Position numbers and translations under genes: made by a program. The notes below the pieces were generated by a model. It made no database searches and was not told where the DNA came from. It saw only the letters and a program-made list of their open reading frames with translations. From Pseudomonas fluorescens (lineage in GTDB: Bacteria; Pseudomonadota; Gammaproteobacteria; Pseudomonadales; Pseudomonadaceae), in assembly GCF_902497625.1 (NCBI RefSeq), contig NZ_CABVGX010000021.1, positions 1-64,000 on the forward strand: 64,000 bases of DNA, read 5' to 3'. Shown here piece by piece: positions 53,881 through 61,677 of the stretch (its first letter is position 1; each line of letters begins with the position of its first letter).

Positions 53881-54910
53881 AATAATACAGACCAGTTATC
53901 GCGGACTGCCGGAACGCCGCTGAATCCAAATGCTTTGGCGCTCCACGCCAGGAAGCCGCGGCTGCTTTTATCGCCGCTGGTACCGCGGCCAATACCGTGC
54001 ACAGTTATCGTAGCTCCCTCGCCTACTGGTCGGCCTAGCTGCAGCTACGTTATGGCCAAGCGCTAGGCGCTAGGCGACAGGCTACTATCCCCGTCCGTGG
54101 CCGTGCACTTTGCGTTCGATCATTTGGCACGGCTGATGGCCGACGGTGTTTGAGGCACACCTGTTGCCGCCATCAATCGACACCGCGCTAGTGGCCTCGC
54201 GAATCAAAGCCAATGTCGTTCCGCTGGCCTTTAACACCGTCAGTCATCGTCTTTCGGACTGGGCAAATGGCAAATGGCAAATGGCAAATGGCAAATGGCA
54301 TAGGATCAGCGAATGGGCCAATCCATGTGAGGATGCGGGGACACCGCTGCGTGAGGCAAGCAAAGCACAATCACGCCAGGGAATGAGCGTGCGCAAAAAA
54401 ACTGCCATCATGCTAGGGCGTTGCAGTCGCTGCTGGCCACTTGCGACTAGGGCGTGCGTGATCGCGCCCTGCTAATGCTGTCCTTGAGCGGTGGCGGCCG
54501 GCGGCATTCGGAGTGGTTTGCCTGAGAGTTGGCGATGTGCGCCAACTGGAGGCCGACACCTGGCTATACGCTTTGACCGCGGCGTACGTCTTGAGAAACC
54601 GCTGCGCGGACCGGCAGCAGCTTGGCCGCCTGACTCTCAGCGGCGCCGGCCGATTCCGGCCCACTGTTTCGCCGGCTGTAAAAAGGCAACAAGGTAGAGG
54701 ATAGCGGATTGGCGGCAAATCAAATTGCGCGCATCATACAGCGGAGGGCAAAACTGGCGAGCTTGAAGGGTGATTAGGCAGCGCAAAGCTCGCGCTCGGG
54801 CTTCGTCACCGAAGCCAGCCGCAAGTGTGTACCGCTGGCGAGGTGACGGCTATGACTGAGCACCGCAGTGTCATACGGAGATGGGTTAGTTTCAAGCAGC
54901 GTCCCTAATA
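53881..54910 (+). pseudogene. Heavily decayed tyrosine recombinase (integrase)
   Basis: Pieces of one integrase appear in order in different frames: a core-binding part (AAGTAANTVHSYRSSLAYWSA), FDHLARLMADG, PLAFNTVSHRLSDW, ANPCEDAG, RKKTAIMLG with LQSLLATC, GVRDRALLMLSLSGGGRRHSE (region of the first catalytic Arg), and near the end RSGFVTEASRKCVPLA and MTEHRSV (the R and H of box II). The catalytic Tyr segment is lost. Many frameshifts and stops separate the pieces, including a heptamer expansion at 54263. It is divergent from the KfrA-like remnant, an arrangement I recall from Pseudomonas integrative elements. Confidence 0.75.
54263..54301 (+). repeat. Five tandem GCAAATG heptamers
   Basis: GCAAATG is repeated five times without change (54263-54297) and followed by a partial unit. 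A 7-nt unit shifts the frame with each copy gained or lost. It lies within the integrase remnant, probably a slippage expansion after the gene had already died. Confidence 0.85.
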
Positions 54911-55098
54911 ACCAGTAGAGCGAGTAACTTATTCGTCGAGCTATCTACAATACCGAAGAATGATCAGTGAACCTAAGCGCTCAGTAAGACACTTGAAAAA
55001 AAAGCGTTAATATTAACGTGAATTGGCTACGCATTCAAAAGTTTAAGTATAAAAAAGCCATTATAAAGCTCGTTGCGCCGACGATATTACAAGATAAC

Positions 55099-56028
55099 TT
55101 AATACCCAGTTAAATAATCGTCAACTGCGCGTATAAGCCGCATGCAACCTATATCCCTATAACCCGCCAGATATGACTCGAGCGATCTATAGTCTGCAGC
55201 ACTCGCGCAACCAAATTTTATCGATCGAATTATTTCTGGATTGTAACTTCGCCATATTTTAAGCTCAGCGCTTTTGTTTTCCGCAAACTCAAAATCTTGC
55301 TCACCTATCACGCCCATCAAGTATCCAGCTAGCAACAAACTGGCAAATCGGGCCTTGCAACCGGCCAATTCAGCGCCATACATAATACCATCGTGATAAT
55401 TAGACATCGTATTGCGCACGAACGGCTTTGTCTTGCCAAACATATCTAGCGCCATGCCTTGATTACCGTTGTATACTGGAGCAAGCAAAAAAATATTATA
55501 CAAGCTGTCAAAGAGATCAATAACGACAACGCTTTGTTTACGCTTCCAATTGGTTAATCTGCTAACAATACTAATCCTAAACCGTAAGTAATGCTCGCAC
55601 GTCCAGTTCTCGTCCAGCCTTCGGGACTTTAGCCCCTGTAAAAAGGCATCCCATGCGCGACATAATTGAGGTGTAACTAGTAGCCTTTGTAGATCGACTC
55701 CATGAATCGTACAAATGGTTGAATTTCGATAGCACCAATTTTTACGCCACCCGGGGGCATGTCCATTGGTAATGTCCGCTCGCAGACAAAGTCCGCAGAA
55801 CCACCAGCGTCTATTCCAACCAACAACCTTTTCTTTTTTTTTGAAAAACACGGTATTAGCGTGATCTGGATTAATACTTAGTTCTTTAAAGACCGTCTCG
55901 GACAGACCGTCGAGCTTTTCACGTCTTCTAAGTACTACGCCTGCGCGGTGCAATGCCGCGCAGGCCCTCCCCCCTAACCCGACATCCAGATAAACGGCCA
56001 ATAGCGGTCCTTCACGAATCTCGCTCAA
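55099..56028 (-). CDS. AT-rich TniQ-like zinc-finger protein
   Basis: A 309-residue ORF with base composition far lower in GC than its neighbours. Residues 78-109 hold C-x2-C...C-x2-H (Cys78, Cys81, Cys106, His109) with Trp and Arg between, resembling the TniQ/TnsD zinc finger (CPxCL...W...CxxH). The rest is helical. TniQ proteins choose target sites for Tn7/Tn5053-like transposons. No tnsA, tnsB or tnsC-like gene is here. The first 30 residues are GC-rich and overlap cytochrome b561 by 17 bp, so the true start may be near residue 31 (a GTG, about 55938). Upstream of the zinc finger a perfect 10-bp hairpin lies at 55939-55965. Confidence 0.5.
   Translation of the reverse strand: MSEIREGPLLAVYLDVGLGGRACAALHRAGVVLRRREKLDGLSETVFKELSINPDHANTVFFKKKEKVVGWNRRWWFCGLCLRADITNGHAPGWRKNWCYRNSTICTIHGVDLQRLLVTPQLCRAWDAFLQGLKSRRLDENWTCEHYLRFRISIVSRLTNWKRKQSVVVIDLFDSLYNIFLLAPVYNGNQGMALDMFGKTKPFVRNTMSNYHDGIMYGAELAGCKARFASLLLAGYLMGVIGEQDFEFAENKSAELKIWRSYNPEIIRSIKFGCASAADYRSLESYLAGYRDIGCMRLIRAVDDYLTGY
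55939..55965. other. Perfect 10-bp hairpin at the GC/AT boundary
   Basis: GCCTGCGCGG (55939-55948) and CCGCGCAGGC (55956-55965) with a 7-nt loop. It marks the switch from GC-rich host-like sequence to AT-rich island sequence and lies at the possible true start of the TniQ-like gene. It may be a transposon-end or terminator relic. Confidence 0.35.
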
Positions 56029-56560
56029 TCAACATCCTTTCCAGCGTGTTGTCCTTCATCCAATAGTGATGAAACAGCCCCGCCGCCATATGCAAACCAA
56101 TCAACCAATAACCCGTAGTGCCGATCAGCTCATGCCAGTACTTGAGCTGTTTGGCGAAGTCCGGGTCCACTGCTACCGGTGCCGGCACGTGAAAACCGAA
56201 GTACGGGAACGGCTTGTCGCCTGCGGCGAGCATCAGCCAGGCGAGGATGGGCGTGGCGATCATCAGCCCGTAGAGCGCAAGGTGTGTCAGGTGCGCGATA
56301 GCGGTCTGCCAGGCCGGTGGTTTCGGAGTGATCGGTGGTCGTGGGCTCAGGCGTCCGATCAGGCGAAACCAGACCAGGGCGAAAATACTTGCACCAAACA
56401 AGCCGTGCAAGCCCATCAGCAACCCTCGCGCTTCGCTGCCCTTGGGCAGATAGCCCTTGATTTCGACACAGGCATAAACGCCGACGAACAGCACCAGCAT
56501 CAGCCAGTGCAGGGTGATTGAAAGTTTTCCATATCGGGCTACGGCGGTGTCGCGGGTCAT
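56012..56560 (-). CDS. Cytochrome b561
   Basis: A 182-residue di-haem membrane protein with four hydrophobic helices. Candidate haem ligands are the His residues in LHWLM, GLHGLFG, HELIG and GLHMAAGLFHH. Cytochrome b561-type proteins accept electrons from the quinone pool and can act in superoxide or ascorbate handling. It is a single gene, divergent from the seven-gene operon on the right; the two OmpR-type boxes lie in the shared gap. Confidence 0.9.
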   Translation of the reverse strand: MTRDTAVARYGKLSITLHWLMLVLFVGVYACVEIKGYLPKGSEARGLLMGLHGLFGASIFALVWFRLIGRLSPRPPITPKPPAWQTAIAHLTHLALYGLMIATPILAWLMLAAGDKPFPYFGFHVPAPVAVDPDFAKQLKYWHELIGTTGYWLIGLHMAAGLFHHYWMKDNTLERMLIERDS

Positions 56561-56638
56561 AAGAAACGCCTCTTGATTGTTGTGAGGGACGGTCGATCCG
56601 GCTGCCTTGAACCGGCCGCTATACCCTGCCCGTCCTGT

Positions 56639-56655
56639 CTTAAGAGAGTCTGAAG
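56639..56655 (+). promoter_or_regulatory. OmpR/PmrA-type response-regulator box 1
   Basis: CTTAAG (56639-56644), 5 nt, CTGAAG (56650-56655): a direct repeat of hexamers with an 11-bp period, close to the PmrA consensus YTTAAK-N5-YTTAAK. It is one of an inverted pair with 56684-56700, in the gap upstream of the operon that encodes its own OmpR-type regulator. Confidence 0.6.
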
Positions 56656-56683
56656 ATCGGCTCTCGGATTAACTTTCTTTCAC

Positions 56684-56700
56684 CTTCAGACTTCGTTAAG
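56684..56700 (-). promoter_or_regulatory. OmpR/PmrA-type response-regulator box 2 (inverted)
   Basis: Read on the minus strand: CTTAAC, 5 nt, CTGAAG. Fourteen of 17 positions match box 1. It ends about 50 bp before the ATG at 56750. Confidence 0.6.
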
Positions 56701-56749
56701 AAATGGCTTGGATACTGCGCTCAAACCCATTGAGGGAGGCGTTCGCCCC

Positions 56750-57427
56750 ATGCCCGATTTTGACTGGAACATCCCCCTGCCCTTGCATTTCGGCCAAGCT
56801 GAAACGCCACTGCTGGCACTGACGGGTGCGTTGCCGAACGACGCTTTGCGAGCGACATTCGAAGCCTTTATCCAGCAGCGCTTTCGCAAGGCCCACGGCG
56901 CCGACATCCGCCACTTCATGCCCGAGTTGTTCGGTATGCACAACGCTGAGGGCCAGTTGTGCGCAGTGGCCGGCGTGCGTCGCGCGCACCTTGAGCCGCT
57001 GTTTCTGGAGCGGTATCTGGACGAACCGATCGAATCTTTGATCAGCGCGGCGGCTGAACATTCGGTAGACCGAAACGCCATTGTCGAGGTTGGCAACCTG
57101 GCGGCCAGCGACACCGGCAGCGCGCGCCTGAGCATCATCGCCATTACCTATCTGCTGGCCATGGGTGGCCTGGAATGGGTGACGTTCACCGGCAGTATCG
57201 GCCTGGTCAACAGCTTCCACCGTCTCGGCCTGGAACCAGTGACATTGTGCGCCGCTGACCCGGATCGCCTGGGTGACGAGCGTCAGCATTGGGGCAGTTA
57301 TTACGAGAGCAAACCCTGGGTGCACTTCGGCAACATCCGCGCCGGGTTCGTCCACTTACGCAATAGCGGCCTGTTCAGCCGCCTGGGTTTGCCGACCTCG
57401 ATTGAAGGAGCCTGCCATGTCGCTTGA
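56750..57427 (+). CDS. Thermostable-hemolysin-family protein (GNAT-like)
   Basis: A 225-residue protein of the thermostable hemolysin (T_hemolysin) family: FIQQRFRKAHGADIRHFMPELFGM, AVAGVRRA, FLERYLDEPIE, VEVGNLAA and VTFTGSIGLVNSFHRLGL. Despite its name, the family has a GNAT/LuxI-like appearance and may transfer acyl groups; that is inference. The ATG at 56750 (GGAGG upstream) was preferred to a TTG at 56708. The gene overlaps the next one by 11 bp. Confidence 0.85.
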   Translation: MPDFDWNIPLPLHFGQAETPLLALTGALPNDALRATFEAFIQQRFRKAHGADIRHFMPELFGMHNAEGQLCAVAGVRRAHLEPLFLERYLDEPIESLISAAAEHSVDRNAIVEVGNLAASDTGSARLSIIAITYLLAMGGLEWVTFTGSIGLVNSFHRLGLEPVTLCAADPDRLGDERQHWGSYYESKPWVHFGNIRAGFVHLRNSGLFSRLGLPTSIEGACHVA

Positions 57428-58898
57428 ACTGCAACGCTTTCAGGAAACCTTGCGGGAGCATGCTCGACGCAATGACAACGCGATCGCGCTGTGGGGCGAC
57501 ACGCTGAAACTCGATTACGCCACCGTGTATGCACAAGTGCTGTATCGCCAGGAGCGCCTGCGCGACGAGCAGGTGCAAGTGGTCGCCCTTGCGCTGGACA
57601 ACGGCGTCGACGCCATGCTCTGGGATCTGGCGGTGTTGTTCGAAGGGTTGACCTGCTTGACACTGCCGCCGTTTTTCAGCCCGGCACAACGCGCCCATTG
57701 TCTGGAGCAGAGTCAGGCCGAACGCGTGATTGCCGAACCGCAGCTGGGACCCGAACTGCGCGCTGCCGGTTATGAGCAACGCGGCGAGTTCTGGTGCCGC
57801 GCCTTCAGCAGCCACAGCCGCATGCCGATCGGCACTGCCAAGCTGACCTTCACGTCCGGCACCACCGGCACGCCGAAAGGTGTTTGCCTGAGTGCCGAAA
57901 GCCTGTTGCGGGTCGCACGAGAGCTGGATCAGGCTAGTGAACCTACCGGCGCGCAACATCATTTGGCGCTGCTGCCATTGGCAATACTGCTGGAGAACCT
58001 CGGCTGTTACGCCGCGCTGTATGCCGGTGCGATGCTCAGCCTGCCGAGCCAGAGAACCCTCGGCATTCAGGGCGCCAGTGGCGTCGATGTCCCGCACCTG
58101 TTGGGTTATCTCGCCGGGCGTGCGCCGGAGAGCCTTATTCTGGTGCCACAGCTGTTGCTGATACTGGTCAACGCCGCCGAACAGGAAGCGTTCACCCCTC
58201 AAACCCTGCGCTTTGCGGCGGTCGGTGGTGCACGTGTCTCCGAAGATTTGCTGTACCGGGCGCAACGGATCGGCCTGCCCGTTTTTGAAGGTTACGGTTT
58301 GTCCGAATGCGCTTCGGTGGTGTGCCTCAACCGCCCGGGTGCACTGAGACCCGGCAGCGTCGGTCGACCGCTGCCCCATGTCGAAGTGCGGTTGGCCGAG
58401 GACGGTGAAGTGCTAATCAAGGGTTCGACACTGCTCGGCTATCTAGGGGACGCATCCTGCGCCGATGAGTGGTGGCCGAGCGGCGATCTGGGCGAGTTCG
58501 ACCCGGAAGGTTTTCTTTATCTCAAGGGCCGCAAGAAGCATCAGTTCGTCACCAGCTACGGGCGCAACGTCAACCCGGAATGGGTCGAGTCCGAGCTGAC
58601 CCAGCGCCGCCACATCGCCCAGGCGTTCGTTTACGGCGAGGCCTCGCCGCGCAATCACGCCCTGCTCTGGCCGCATCGCCCGGACTGCACCGATGCCGAA
58701 CTGGCCGCTGCCGTCGCCGAAGCCAACGCGGCGTTGCCCGATTATGCCCAGGTGCATCAGTGGACGCGCCTGCCGCAACCCTTCACCACCGCCAATGGCT
58801 TTCTAACCGCCAATGGCCGCCCACGCCGCGACGCCATTGTCGCGCAGTACCAAGCCCAATTGACCGAATCCGTTGTCTTGGAGGAATCCGCATCATGA
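57417..58898 (+). CDS. AMP-dependent acyl-CoA synthetase/ligase
   Basis: A 493-residue ANL-superfamily enzyme: P-loop LTFTSGTTGTPKG, YGLSECASV, SGDLGEFDPEGFLYLKGRKK. The C-terminal A10 region reads NGFLTANGRPRRDAI: the usual catalytic Lys of the PxxxGKxxR/LTxxxKxxR motif is Arg here, which may lower adenylation or change the step performed. It probably activates a fatty acid for the neighbouring enzymes. Overlaps the HDO gene by four bases (ATGA). Confidence 0.9.
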   Translation: MSLELQRFQETLREHARRNDNAIALWGDTLKLDYATVYAQVLYRQERLRDEQVQVVALALDNGVDAMLWDLAVLFEGLTCLTLPPFFSPAQRAHCLEQSQAERVIAEPQLGPELRAAGYEQRGEFWCRAFSSHSRMPIGTAKLTFTSGTTGTPKGVCLSAESLLRVARELDQASEPTGAQHHLALLPLAILLENLGCYAALYAGAMLSLPSQRTLGIQGASGVDVPHLLGYLAGRAPESLILVPQLLLILVNAAEQEAFTPQTLRFAAVGGARVSEDLLYRAQRIGLPVFEGYGLSECASVVCLNRPGALRPGSVGRPLPHVEVRLAEDGEVLIKGSTLLGYLGDASCADEWWPSGDLGEFDPEGFLYLKGRKKHQFVTSYGRNVNPEWVESELTQRRHIAQAFVYGEASPRNHALLWPHRPDCTDAELAAAVAEANAALPDYAQVHQWTRLPQPFTTANGFLTANGRPRRDAIVAQYQAQLTESVVLEESAS

Positions 58899-59569
58899 GT
58901 TTTTTCGACACCCTGCAAGAGGCCACACAGCGTGAACGCCACGAGCTGTTCAACCTGCCGATCATCCTCGATGCGTTGCACGGTAAGGTCAGCCTCGATA
59001 GCTATCGGGCTTTTCTCGCACAGGCCTTCTATCACGTGCGACACACCGTACCGTTGATGATGGCGTGCGGCGCACGTTTGCCGACGCGTCTGGAATGGTT
59101 GCGCAAAGCGGTGTGCGAGTACATCGAAGACGAATACGGCCACGAACAGTGGGTGCTCGACGACATTGCCGCCTGCGGAGGTGATCGAGGGGCCGTGCTT
59201 GATGGCCAGCCGTCGCTGCCGATTGAGCTGATGGTGAGCTTCCTTTATGACCTGATCGCACGTGGCAACCCGGTGGGTCTGTTCGGCATGGTCAACGTGC
59301 TTGAAGGCACCAGCATTGCCCTGGCCACGCACGCGGCGGGGAGCATCCGGGAGCGTCTGGCGTTGCCGGAAACCGCCTTCAGTTACCTGAGTTCTCACGG
59401 TTCGCTCGACATTGGACACATGCAAACCTACCGCCGCCTGATGAATCAGCTGGACGAGCCCGAGGATCAAGCGGCGGTGATTCATGCCTCAAAGGTCGTC
59501 TACCGACTCTACACCGAGATGTTTCGTGGCTTGCCGCGTGACGCGGAGGCTGAACATGCAGCTGCGTAG
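58895..59569 (+). CDS. Haem-oxygenase-like diiron oxidase/oxygenase (HDO/TenA-like)
   Basis: A 224-residue helical protein of the TenA/PqqC/HDO superfamily. Candidate metal ligands follow the HDO pattern: E75/E78/E80 with H83 (EYIEDEYGH), and H168-x3-D172-x2-H175 (HGSLDIGH), with E138 between. HDO enzymes such as UndA, SznF and BesC activate O2 at a diiron site on fatty or amino acid substrates. Here the partner ligase suggests a fatty acyl substrate. The next gene starts 14 bp before its end. Iron binding is predicted, not shown. Confidence 0.82.
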   Translation: MSFFDTLQEATQRERHELFNLPIILDALHGKVSLDSYRAFLAQAFYHVRHTVPLMMACGARLPTRLEWLRKAVCEYIEDEYGHEQWVLDDIAACGGDRGAVLDGQPSLPIELMVSFLYDLIARGNPVGLFGMVNVLEGTSIALATHAAGSIRERLALPETAFSYLSSHGSLDIGHMQTYRRLMNQLDEPEDQAAVIHASKVVYRLYTEMFRGLPRDAEAEHAAA

Positions 59570-60365
59570 CGCGCGCGTGGTCTTGACCGGTGCCAGTGGT
59601 GGCATTGGCATGGCCATAACCGATGCCTTGTGCGCCGCCGGTGCTCGGGTACTGGCCGTGGCGCGGCATCAGGCAGCCCTGGCGCCGCTGCTCAAGCGCT
59701 ACCCCGACAACCTGTGCTGGGTAGCGGCTGACCTGACGTTTCTCAGCGACCGACGCAAAGTGCTCGCCGCCGCCGAAGCGCTTGGGGGCGTCAACATGCT
59801 GATCAACGCTGCCGGGGTCAATCACTTCGCCATGCTCGAACAGCTCGACGACAGCGAGATCAGCTCGATGCTCGCGGTGAACGTCAGCGCGCCGATCTGC
59901 CTGACCAAGCTGTTGCTGCCGGCGCTCAAGCAGGCCGACAGCGCCATGGTAGTCAACGTCGGCTCGACCTATGGCTCGATCGGTTATGCCGGATACGCCA
60001 GCTATTGTGCAACCAAGTTTGCCCTGCGCGGATTTTCCGAAGCGTTGCGCCGGGAGCTGGCCGACACCCGGGTCAGCGTGCTCTACGTCGCACCGCGGGC
60101 CACCCGCACGTCGATGAACAGCGCGGCGACGCAAGCCCTGAACGATGCGCTCAAGGCCAACGTCGATGATCCGCAATCCGTGGCCTCGGCGGTGATCCAC
60201 GCCATTGCCAGCGACCGCCGCGACCTGTATCTGGGCTGGCCCGAACGCTTTTTTGTGCGCCTCAACAATCTTCTGCCACATCTGGTCGATCGAGGTCTGC
60301 GCAAGCAGTTGCCGCTGATCCGCCGCCTTAGCGAAAAAACCGATAACGAGACCCTTAAGCCATGA
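59556..60365 (+). CDS. SDR-family oxidoreductase
   Basis: A 269-residue classical SDR: TGASGGIG, NAAG, VGSTYGSIG and YCATK (Tyr and Lys intact). The VARHQAA stretch after beta-2 suggests NADP(H). The gene overlaps the HDO gene by 14 bp and the TPR gene by four (ATGA-type), so the whole operon is translationally coupled. Likely reduces a keto or aldehyde intermediate made by the upstream enzymes. Confidence 0.86.
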   Translation: MQLRSARVVLTGASGGIGMAITDALCAAGARVLAVARHQAALAPLLKRYPDNLCWVAADLTFLSDRRKVLAAAEALGGVNMLINAAGVNHFAMLEQLDDSEISSMLAVNVSAPICLTKLLLPALKQADSAMVVNVGSTYGSIGYAGYASYCATKFALRGFSEALRRELADTRVSVLYVAPRATRTSMNSAATQALNDALKANVDDPQSVASAVIHAIASDRRDLYLGWPERFFVRLNNLLPHLVDRGLRKQLPLIRRLSEKTDNETLKP

Positions 60366-61006
60366 AAAGAATCTTTGCGTGCCTGCTAATCGCAATTCTC
60401 AGCCCAAGTGTCTGGGCGCTGGAGGCGGCCGACCAGCAGCGCCTGAGTGGCATTCAACAAAGCTGGGCGCACATCCAATATGAAGTGGCCGAAAAACAGC
60501 GCGCCGACGCGTTTGAGCAATTGTCCACCGAAACCTTGGCGTTCACTACGCAGCGCCCGGCGGTGGCCGAAGCCTGGATCTGGAAAGGCATCGTCACCAG
60601 CAGTTGGGCCGGCGCCCAAGGCGGACTCGGCGCGCTGGGCAAAGCCAAGGAGGCCAAGGCTGACCTGGAGAAATCCCTGACCCTCGACCCCAAGGCCCTG
60701 CAAGGCTCTGTCTATACCAGCCTGGCGGCGCTGTATGATCGGGTGCCCGGCTGGCCCATCGGTTTCGGCGACAGCGACAAAGCTGAACAACTGCTCAAGC
60801 AGGCGCTGCAACTCAATCCCGATGGCATCGACAGCCTGTACTTCTGGGGTGATCACCTCTACCGTCAGAAACGCTACGCTGAAGCAAAAGCCGCGCTGCA
60901 AAAAGCCTTGCAAGCGGCCCCGCGGCGCGGCCGTGAAACGGCCGATGCGGGGCGCCGCAAGGAGATCGCCGCCCTGCTGGTGGACGTCAACAAGAAACTC
61001 GACTGA
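60362..61006 (+). CDS. Exported TPR-repeat protein
   Basis: A 214-residue protein with a signal peptide (MKRIFACLLIAILSPSVWA) and a helical body with TPR-like motifs (WKGIVTSSWAGAQGGLGALGKAKEAKADLEKSLTLDPKA; KAEQLLKQALQLNP...AEAKAALQKALQAAP). Likely periplasmic. Its place between biosynthetic enzymes and the two-component genes suggests a role in export, binding or sensing of the product, or as a partner of the sensor's external domain. Confidence 0.8.
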   Translation: MKRIFACLLIAILSPSVWALEAADQQRLSGIQQSWAHIQYEVAEKQRADAFEQLSTETLAFTTQRPAVAEAWIWKGIVTSSWAGAQGGLGALGKAKEAKADLEKSLTLDPKALQGSVYTSLAALYDRVPGWPIGFGDSDKAEQLLKQALQLNPDGIDSLYFWGDHLYRQKRYAEAKAALQKALQAAPRRGRETADAGRRKEIAALLVDVNKKLD

Positions 61007-61017
61007 CAGGAGTTTGC

Positions 61018-61677
61018 GTGCGTTTATTATTGATTGAGGACGACGTGGCGCTGGGTGAAGGCATTCAGCAAGCGCTTGGGCGTGGGGGTTACACGGTAGA
61101 TTGGCTCAAGGACGGCAGCAGCGCGCTGCATGCCTTACTTAGCGAAAAGTTCGATGTCGCCGTGCTGGATCTCGGTTTGCCACGCATGAATGGTCTGGAA
61201 GTACTGAGACGCTTGCGCGCCAGCGGCTCGAACCTGCCGGTGCTGATTCTTACCGCCCGTGACGCCACCGAAGATCGCATTGCCGGGCTGGATGCCGGCG
61301 CCGACGACTACCTGATCAAACCGTTCGACCTGGACGAGCTCAAAGCTCGACTGCGGGCCTTGTTGCGCCGCAGCGCCGGGCGTGCGCAAGCGCTGATCGA
61401 ACATGCCGGCATCTGTCTCAATCCAGGCACTCGGCAAGTCAGCTATCACGGCCAGCTTGTGGCACTTACGCCCAAGGAATATCAGTTGCTGCATGAACTG
61501 CTTTCACCTCCGGGTCGAGTGATGACTCGAGATCAACTGATCCAACTGCTTTACGGCTGGAGTGAAGAAGCTGAAAGCAATACGCTGGAAGTTCACATCC
61601 ATCACCTGCGCAAGAAGTTCTCCACTGAGCTGATCCGCACCATTCGCGGGGTGGGCTATCTGGTGGAGGAACGCTGA
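61018..61677 (+). CDS. OmpR-family response regulator
   Basis: A 219-residue two-component regulator: receiver with D8/D9, phospho-acceptor Asp51 (VLDLGLPRMNGLEVL), Thr79 and Lys101, then a winged-helix domain (ALTPKEYQLLHELLSPPGRVMTRDQL; SNTLEVHIHHLRKKF). The start is GTG at 61018 after CAGGAG. The wing and recognition helix resemble PmrA/QseB regulators, and the two 17-bp boxes before the operon fit this class, so autoregulation is likely. Confidence 0.94.
   Translation: MRLLLIEDDVALGEGIQQALGRGGYTVDWLKDGSSALHALLSEKFDVAVLDLGLPRMNGLEVLRRLRASGSNLPVLILTARDATEDRIAGLDAGADDYLIKPFDLDELKARLRALLRRSAGRAQALIEHAGICLNPGTRQVSYHGQLVALTPKEYQLLHELLSPPGRVMTRDQLIQLLYGWSEEAESNTLEVHIHHLRKKFSTELIRTIRGVGYLVEER

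Noticed and set aside
54263..54301. Possible CRISPR-like array
   Set aside because: The heptamer repeats are directly adjacent, without spacers, so this is a simple tandem repeat.
54146..54475. A 109-codon ORF as a real small gene
   Set aside because: It only joins fragments of the dead integrase across the heptamer repeat; neighbouring integrase pieces lie in other frames.
58895..59569. Naming the diiron protein UndA (1-undecene synthase)
   Set aside because: The superfamily and ligand pattern agree, but length, partners and the ligase context differ, and there is no sequence basis for a specific product.
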